From Geobacteraceae bacterium (GTDB lineage Bacteria; Desulfobacterota; Desulfuromonadia; Desulfuromonadales; Desulfuromonadaceae): DNA of 7,040 nucleotides. The translations under genes and the position numbers were made by a program. The notes under the pieces were generated by a model. The model was not told where the DNA came from and searched no databases. It saw only the letters and a list, made by a program, of their open reading frames with translations. The stretch spans positions 1-7,040 of the forward strand of contig JAIVHC010000201.1 of assembly GCA_020201305.1 (NCBI GenBank), written 5' to 3'. Of this stretch, positions 1-5,200 are shown one piece after another. Position 1 is the first letter of the stretch. Each line of letters starts with the position of its first letter.

Positions 1-413
1 AAACGCCCGAGGTGCTGCGCATCACGGCGTGGCAGACCTGCGTGTTCAATGAGGGGGAGAGCGACATTCTCCTGCAGATTGAGGGAACTGAACAGAGCAC
101 CGCCCTGAAACAGCATCCCGAAACGGCGCTCCACCCTGGAGCGTTCAGAGCCGGAGAGCTGCTGAATATCCTCCCCGAACACCTTGATTGAACCGGCACT
201 CGGACGCATCAAACCCACAATACTGCGCAGCAGTACAGACTTTCCCGTTCCCGAACCGCCAACCACCGCAAGAATTTCCCCCGGATAGAGATCGAGATCG
301 AGGTCCTGATGCACCACATTGGAACCAAAGCGATTTTCGAGCCCGCGCACGCGAATCAGCGACGGAGTAGAAGAATCTTCGCTCTGAGCATCTGTTATGT
401 GTGCTTCAGGCAC
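1..413 (-). CDS. Mla-type phospholipid ABC transporter, ATP-binding subunit (MlaF-like), 3' end beyond window
   Basis: Cytoplasmic ATPase subunit of an MlaFE-type ABC transporter, which drives lipid exchange between the inner membrane and a periplasmic MCE protein. About 137 codons are visible; the rest lies beyond base 1. Counting from the GTG at 413, residues 18-23 (SLIRVR) begin the ABC fold, the Walker A loop GGSGTGKS is at 52-59, and the Q-loop MLFQGGALF is near 100-108, a sequence typical of MlaF/Ttg2A ATPases. The ABC signature, Walker B and H-loop would be off-window. The frame is bounded upstream by the permease stop codon, so only two starts are possible: GTG at 413 or TTG at 419. 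Neither has a strong Shine-Dalgarno; GGATGG inside the end of the permease gene is better spaced for the TTG. The gap to the permease stop is 3-9 bp, so the pair is surely one operon. Family call is firm; the exact start is not. Confidence 0.93.
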   Translation of the reverse strand, partial: MPEAHITDAQSEDSSTPSLIRVRGLENRFGSNVVHQDLDLDLYPGEILAVVGGSGTGKSVLLRSIVGLMRPSAGSIKVFGEDIQQLSGSERSRVERRFGMLFQGGALFSSLNLQENVALPLIEHAGLPRRDAQHLGR

Positions 414-422
414 GTTCAATGT

Positions 423-1583
423 TTACCATCCCATCTGCATGAAAAACAATGCCGCAATAGCATCGAGCAGGATCACCATAAATATGGACTGCACCACGCT
501 CGAAGTGGTGTGCTCTCCCACGGACTGGGCGCTGCCGCTGACCTTGAAACCTTCAAGACATCCGATAACGCCAATTACAAACGCAAATATGGGTGCTTTG
601 ACAATCCCCACGATAAAGTGGGTCAGGGAGATATCCCGCCCGGCAATACTTATAAACTGAAACAGGGAGATATCCAACGCTGTGGCACACACCACCGCCC
701 CCCCGGCGATACCGCTGAGCATTCCGATGAACGTGAGGATCGGCAGGGTTACAAGCATGGCCGTCACCCGGGGCAGAACTAACACCTCCATGGGATCGAG
801 CCCCAGGGTACGGATGGCATCAATCTCCTCATTCGCCTTCATAGAGCCGATCTGGGCGGTAAACGCACTTGCGGTGCGCCCGGCAAGGAGGATCGCGGCA
901 AGCAGCACCCCGAACTCCCGCAGGAACGCAAATACCACCAGATTTACGGTATAAATGGTCGCACCGAAGTCCTGCAGCACCGTAGCGCCCAGAAAACCCA
1001 CCACCGCACCCACAAGAAAGGTGAGGAGCGCCACAATGGGCACCGCGTTGGGGCCGGTCTGCTGAATATGCGCCACCATGGAGGTGATACGCCAGCTGCG
1101 CGGACGCGCGAAAGTGGATACCAGGGTAACCAGGGTAAGACCGACAAACCCGAACAGTTGCCACTGCTGACGCCAGACCGCCTCGGTGCGCTCCCCTATC
1201 CCGGCAAGAAACCAGCGCAGGAGGGATGCCTGTGAGGTTGGGGGTTCGAGGGGGTTCGCCATGGTTGCAGCCACGGTTTTGAGGAGGCGCACCCGCTCTT
1301 CGGGCAGGTCTGCAACCACTCCCGGTGCTTTCTCCAGCCAGTGTAATCTGAGAAATTCGAGCAACAACGATGCACCGGCAGTATCTAAGGATGTTATCCC
1401 CCGGAGTTCAAGGGTATACATCTCTGCGAGGGAGGTCGAAGAGGCAGAATCGGACCCATCAGGCAGCTCCCTCTTCAGCGTCGCAATTTGCGTTCGCAAC
1501 AGCTGATAGTGTTGCAGAACCCACGCCCCACTGAGGATCAGGTGCTGTTTTTCGATTCTGGCACTGCCGGGTTGTGACGCCAT
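423..1583 (-). CDS. MlaE-family lipid ABC transporter permease with N-terminal STAS (MlaB-like) domain
   Basis: Inner-membrane permease of an Mla-type lipid transporter, 386 residues, against about 260 for E. coli MlaE. The extra length is an N-terminal STAS-like domain (about residues 10-110) with the landmark LDTAGASLL at 66-74, matching the helix start of MlaB/STAS proteins; in E. coli MlaB is a separate subunit. The permease domain runs from about 140 to 386. It carries the family hallmark LAGRTASAF followed by GSMKANEEIDA (233-256), GLDPMEVLVLPR (261-272) and the later GC-EGF ... VGEHTTSSVV region (341-364). Several long hydrophobic segments lie between 180 and 386. The start ATG at 1581-1583 has AGGAAA (1589-1594 on the plus strand) 5 nt upstream and a good promoter further up. 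The ATPase gene follows within 10 bp. In related operons an MCE protein (MlaD-like) and an auxiliary lipoprotein usually come next, here off-window. Confidence 0.95.
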   Translation of the reverse strand: MASQPGSARIEKQHLILSGAWVLQHYQLLRTQIATLKRELPDGSDSASSTSLAEMYTLELRGITSLDTAGASLLLEFLRLHWLEKAPGVVADLPEERVRLLKTVAATMANPLEPPTSQASLLRWFLAGIGERTEAVWRQQWQLFGFVGLTLVTLVSTFARPRSWRITSMVAHIQQTGPNAVPIVALLTFLVGAVVGFLGATVLQDFGATIYTVNLVVFAFLREFGVLLAAILLAGRTASAFTAQIGSMKANEEIDAIRTLGLDPMEVLVLPRVTAMLVTLPILTFIGMLSGIAGGAVVCATALDISLFQFISIAGRDISLTHFIVGIVKAPIFAFVIGVIGCLEGFKVSGSAQSVGEHTTSSVVQSIFMVILLDAIAALFFMQMGW

Positions 1584-1671
1584 GCTTATTTCCTATCTGG
1601 CTGCTTCACTGATAGAATGGTCTTTTCTAATTTTGACGTACTGAAGGCACCATTGGACGCAAGCGGATTTG

Positions 1672-1700
1672 ATTGTAACTGTTCCGCAAACTCTGCTCAA
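1672..1700 (-). promoter_or_regulatory. Sigma70-like promoter of the Mla-type operon
   Basis: On the minus strand TTGAGC (1695-1700, 4/6 to consensus) and TACAAT (1672-1677, 5/6) are separated by exactly 17 bp. Transcription would start near 1665 and leave a leader of about 80 nt before the permease ATG. This is the best promoter match I found in the spacer and it faces the right way. It is a consensus match only. Confidence 0.6.
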
Positions 1701-1790
1701 TATCTGGACTGAATAGTTAAATTCGATTTATCCCTCATCCGCATACAATACGGGAAATGCCGAATGTTAATCCAGTGTAACAGAAATTTA

Positions 1791-1820
1791 TTGATACAGG
1801 GGCACTCGTATCTGTGTCAA
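1791..1820. repeat. Imperfect inverted repeat, possible operator or leader hairpin
   Basis: TTGATACAG (1791-1799) and CTGTGTCAA (1812-1820) are inverted repeats matching at 8 of 9 positions, with a 12-bp centre. The mismatch becomes a G-U wobble in RNA, so a 9-bp stem is possible. The element is between the two divergent start codons and has no following T-run, so an operator is more likely than a terminator. Chance occurrence cannot be excluded. Confidence 0.35.
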
Positions 1821-1915
1821 TATATTTCCCGGGGTGGCAACGGTTCAGCACAGCCGTACCCTCGCCCTCATCCAGACAATACCACAGCTGGAATGCTTTG
1901 CCCCTCTGCGCCAAT

Positions 1916-1943
1916 TTGCTATTGTATCCAGGTGCGCTAAATT
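1916..1943 (+). promoter_or_regulatory. Weak candidate promoter for the plus-strand genes
   Basis: TTGCTA (1916-1921) and TAAATT (1938-1943) are 16 bp apart, each 4/6 to the sigma70 consensus. A start near 1950 would leave a leader of about 40 nt before the ATG at 1989. The match is poor, and overlapping alternatives exist, such as TATTGT near 1920. The true promoter may need an activator or another sigma factor. Confidence 0.25.
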
Positions 1944-1955
1944 TGTGTGCACAAA
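1942..1955. promoter_or_regulatory. Short perfect palindrome TTTGTG-TG-CACAAA
   Basis: Six-base arms TTTGTG and CACAAA flank a 2-bp centre. The element overlaps the end of the candidate -10 box and the expected transcription start of the plus-strand genes, a typical place for a repressor site. No regulator gene is in the window, and 6-bp arms can arise by chance. Confidence 0.25.
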
Positions 1956-1978
1956 ACATTGGCCCCACTATATCACCC

Positions 1979-1984
1979 GGAGGA
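1979..1984 (+). promoter_or_regulatory. Ribosome binding site fixing the start of the 73-residue protein
   Basis: GGAGGA is a strong Shine-Dalgarno ending 4 nt before the ATG at 1989. It argues against the longer in-frame GTG start at 1947, which has no such signal, and is the best evidence that this small gene is translated. Confidence 0.75.
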
Positions 1985-1988
1985 TTGC

Positions 1989-2210
1989 ATGCACGATGAA
2001 CTGACCTTTGATAAGGAACGGACAGAGACCATACGCGAACTCTCTGATTTACTTTTTGTAGTACAGCAGATGGGGCACCGCCTGGCGGACGAAACCCACG
2101 GTGATAATTACGCCCTGGTGCAGGAACTCAACGAAACCCTGCACCACGCCAGAACATGCATGGCTACCCTGGAAGAGCAAGAGCAACCGCAGGAACCCGG
2201 AACTCGGTGA
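1989..2210 (+). CDS. Small acidic helical protein, unrecognised (73 aa)
   Basis: I do not recognise this protein. It has 73 residues, no signal peptide and no transmembrane segment, so it is probably cytoplasmic. The composition is acidic and helix-favouring. Residues 8-32 can form one amphipathic helix (containing ELSDLLFVVQQMGHRL), residues 39-62 a second, with a turn around DETHGDN (34-40); the tail from about 62 (EEQEQPQEPGTR) is polar and likely disordered. A helical hairpin or dimer is plausible. It is supported as a gene by the strong GGAGGA site and by its position upstream of a much larger gene on the same strand, with a 77-bp gap. An internal Cys (57) and several His residues are present but form no recognisable metal motif. 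Function unknown. Confidence 0.7.
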   Translation: MHDELTFDKERTETIRELSDLLFVVQQMGHRLADETHGDNYALVQELNETLHHARTCMATLEEQEQPQEPGTR

Positions 2211-2218
2211 ATGCCAGG

Positions 2219-2246
2219 TGCACATATCCGCGCATCAGGCTATCAT
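2219..2246 (+). promoter_or_regulatory. Weak candidate promoter in front of the large membrane protein gene
   Basis: In the 77-bp gap after the small gene, TGCACA (2219-2224, 4/6) and TATCAT (2241-2246, 5/6) are 16 bp apart. Transcription would begin near 2253, leaving about 35 nt before the ATG at 2288. It may allow expression independent of the small gene. No terminator is visible in the gap, so read-through is equally possible. Confidence 0.3.
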
Positions 2247-2274
2247 ACCCCTATCCCGTACGTTTCCCCCTGTC

Positions 2275-2279
2275 AAGGA
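2275..2279 (+). promoter_or_regulatory. Ribosome binding site deciding the start of the large membrane protein
   Basis: AAGGA lies 8 nt before the ATG at 2288. The open frame extends upstream to 2156, but that extension overlaps the small gene, has no ribosome site and would bury the signal peptide. The 2288 start puts the signal peptide at the N-terminus. Confidence 0.75.
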
Positions 2280-2287
2280 CCCTAACC

Positions 2288-5200
2288 ATGAAACAGTCTG
2301 CATCTTCGCCCCGGTGCCCCAACAACAATATTGCGGTCTCCACATTCTCTCTTCTGCTCGGCATGGTATGCACCGTCCTGGCTCTGTTGTTTGCAGGCAC
2401 ATGCACGCATGCGGCTCCCTTTCCGCAGGATAAACTGCCACCTGTACTCCAGCCCTGGAGTGATTGGGTCCTACATCAGGATGAAGCAATCAATTGCCCG
2501 CTGGTGTGGGGGCAAAACGCAAAGCGCGAGTGCGTGTGGCCTTCCGAACTGCACCTGCAGGCAACCGCCGCCGGAGCAGAATTTGTTCTTACGGGGCAGT
2601 TGGATAAAAAAGGCTGGATCGTTCTGCCCGGATCGCCGCGCTATTGGCCCCAACACGTAACCAACAACGGCAACGATTCCAGCGTAATGCGCCACAACCA
2701 GAGCCCCGCGCTGTTACTCGACGCCGGGGTGTTCCGGATCGAGGGGGAGTTTAAGTGGAAGCGCATTCCTGACTCTATCCCCATCACTCCGGGAGTTGGG
2801 CGCATAGAACTCGTAGTCAACGGCAGCCACATTCCTGCGCCTGAATATACTCGCAATCAACTGCAACTGCGCCAGAAAGAACAGCGCTCTCAAGATGCAC
2901 AATCAGGAGTAGCGTTTCAGATATATCGACATCTGGAAGATCGCATACCGCAGATACTCACAACCCTTATAAAGATGCGCGTCTCCGGAAATGAGCGTGA
3001 GATAGTCACAGCCCAAGTACTCCCTGAGGGCTTTGCCGCGCTGGATATCCGGAGTGAAGTTCCGGCACGCCTTGAGGATGATGGACGCCTGCGCCTTCTG
3101 GCCCGGGCAGGCGAATATGAAATTACCCTCGAGGCGCGCAACACCACTACCAGTAACGTTATGCAGGTATTCTCCCGCCCTCCTCCCTCTGGCCCCTGGG
3201 CCGAAGATGAAATCTGGAGCGTTGAACGCCGCGGCGATCTGCGTTCCATTACCATCAGCGGTGCCCCGATCCTGGATCCGGCCCAGACCGACATCCCTGC
3301 ACAGTGGAAACACCTGCCCACCTACCTTATGGATAGCGAAGCTGCATTGAAATTCACCCAGGAGGAGCGCGGACTTCAGACATCCAGTGCTGATCGCATT
3401 CGGGTGAAGCGGGATATGTGGCTCGATTTCAACGCAGATGGCTACAGCGTCAGGGACATTATCACCGGCACTCTGCATACACGCACGCGTCTCAACAGCA
3501 CAGCCGAACTCGAACTGGGGCGCGCACATCTGAACGGGGAAGAGCAGTTTATCACCCGTCTTGGCGACAAGGGCAGAGAGGGAATTGAGGTGCGCCAGCA
3601 GCATCTTAACCTCCACGCCGAAAGCCGCTTAAACCCGCAGAATATAGCATCCGTTCCGGTGCTGGGGTGGGAATTCAACCCGATTGCGCTTCACACCGAA
3701 CTCAATCTCCCCCCCGGATGGCGCATGCTCGCAGCCTTTGGGGCTGATTCCGTTTCCAACACCTGGGTGCAGCAGTGGTCACTTCTCGACCTGTTTGTAG
3801 TGCTGCTTTTGAGCATCGGCTTTGCGCGCATGTGGGGATGGAAGTATGGATTTTTTGCCCTGCTGGGGCTTATACTCACGTATCAGGAACCCAACGCACC
3901 CAGGTTTATCTGGCTCCACCTCCTCGGTGCTGCGGCCCTGTTGCGCGTCGCTCCCCAGGGGCGTCTGCAACGCGTGGTTCGCATGTACCTGGGGGGGGCG
4001 GCATTAACCATGGCTGTGCTGCTGCTGGTATTTTCGGCACAGCAGATTCGCAGCGCGGTGTACCCTCAACTTGAGATTGTATCCGGATCTCATTCCCCCC
4101 ACCCGCAGCAGAAGCGAAATATTGTCCGCAGCGATATGCGCATGGAGCAGGCGCGCCCAGAAGGGGCAAAAATGTTGCGCGCTGTTGCAGCGGACAACAT
4201 GACTGAAACTGCTCCGCCCCGCGTCACCCACTCAAGCTATTCCACCTCTCTGGAAACCCAGACCGGGCCGGGAATTCCCACGTGGAACTGGCGCAAGATA
4301 TCCTTTGATTTCAATACCTCCGTAGTCCCGGGAAAGCGCATGAAATTCTTATTTTCACCTCCTTGGATGACGAGAGCGGGACTAGTTGCGGGAGTGCTCC
4401 TCGCTCTGTATATGTTCGGGCGCATCTGCGTTGCTCTTAAGCCCCGAAAGGATTCCGCCAGCACTGACACTTCCGGTACCCATACACCCCCACATTGCGG
4501 ATCGCAAAGTACCCCGCTTCTGATAGCAGGGGTCCTTGCAGGGGCAATGGCATTTATGTGTGCATCCAATCCGGCACATGCACAGGGACAGGGACAGGCA
4601 CAAGAGCAGGAGCAGGAACACCGTTCCGGCCGTTCCGCACCGGACAGCGTGGAATTTCAGAGCTCGGGCTCCATCCCCTCTATGGAAATGCTGGAGGAAT
4701 TGCGACGACGCCTCACCCAGGCACCGGAGTGCGCCCCCGATTGTGCCGCGTTACAGCGTGTACAGGTGGAGATATCCCGGCATGAACTCAGGATAGAGCA
4801 ACAGATCCACAGTGCCGTCCTGAGCGCTGTACCCCTTGCATTTCCGCTGGAGCAAATGGTTCCAGCTACAGTTACCACACACACCGGATCGGGCACTAAC
4901 ACACCTCCCATCCTGATGCGCACCCCACAGAATCAGCCCCATGCGCAACTCTGGGCACGGGTGGAAAAGGGTACCACCACTTTGAGCCTGAGTGCCCCCA
5001 TCCCTGCGGACATGACGCAGGTGGAGATTCCTCTGCCGTTGCGTGCCGGGGATATCAGTATTACTGCAGAGGGGTGGGACGTCATCAATCAGACGGACAG
5101 CAAGGGGAATGCAGGTGTAATCCGTATTCCTCTTCTGGAGGGGGAACAAATAGTGAGTGAGGGCATCGAAATCCGCGCTGGAGATGCGCTTATTGAGTTG

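Larger units (their letters stand above)
1584..1988. other. 405-bp divergent intergenic region
   Basis: This spacer separates the minus-strand lipid-transporter operon from the plus-strand gene set. It is AT-richer than the flanking genes, especially 1610-1830. I see no convincing coding sequence: the open frames inside it have no Shine-Dalgarno and no recognisable protein character. It holds the minus-strand promoter at 1672-1700, imperfect dyads at 1765-1782 (TGTTA/TAACA) and 1791-1820, a weak plus-strand promoter candidate near 1916-1943, and a small palindrome at 1942-1955. No rho-independent terminator or riboswitch-like structure was recognised. Confidence 0.7.

Noticed and set aside
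309..782. Plus-strand open frame of 157 codons over the ATPase/permease genes
   Set aside because: It is antisense to two clear ABC transporter genes and shows an odd, His/Arg-rich low-quality composition.
1120..1137. Direct repeat accagggta x2
   Set aside because: It only reflects a repeated Thr-Leu-Val in a permease hydrophobic region; no sign of a functional or mobile repeat.
1735..1968. Minus-strand open frame of 77 codons in the intergenic region
   Set aside because: GTG start without a Shine-Dalgarno, lies upstream of and against the expected spacer promoters, and has no recognisable protein character.
2156..2287. Upstream extension of the large gene to an ATG at 2156
   Set aside because: It would overlap the small gene and put 44 polar, basic residues before a clear signal peptide; AAGGA at 2275-2279 supports the ATG at 2288.
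2396..2404. Possible lipoprotein cysteine (Cys39) in the signal peptide of the large protein
   Set aside because: The sequence AGTC has Thr at -1, which does not fit a lipobox; an ordinary signal peptidase I site THA|AP fits better.
2903..3616. Minus-strand open frame of 237 codons inside the large gene
   Set aside because: It is antisense to a well-supported coding region, has no ribosome site or recognisable domain, and reads as a shadow of the plus-strand codon pattern.
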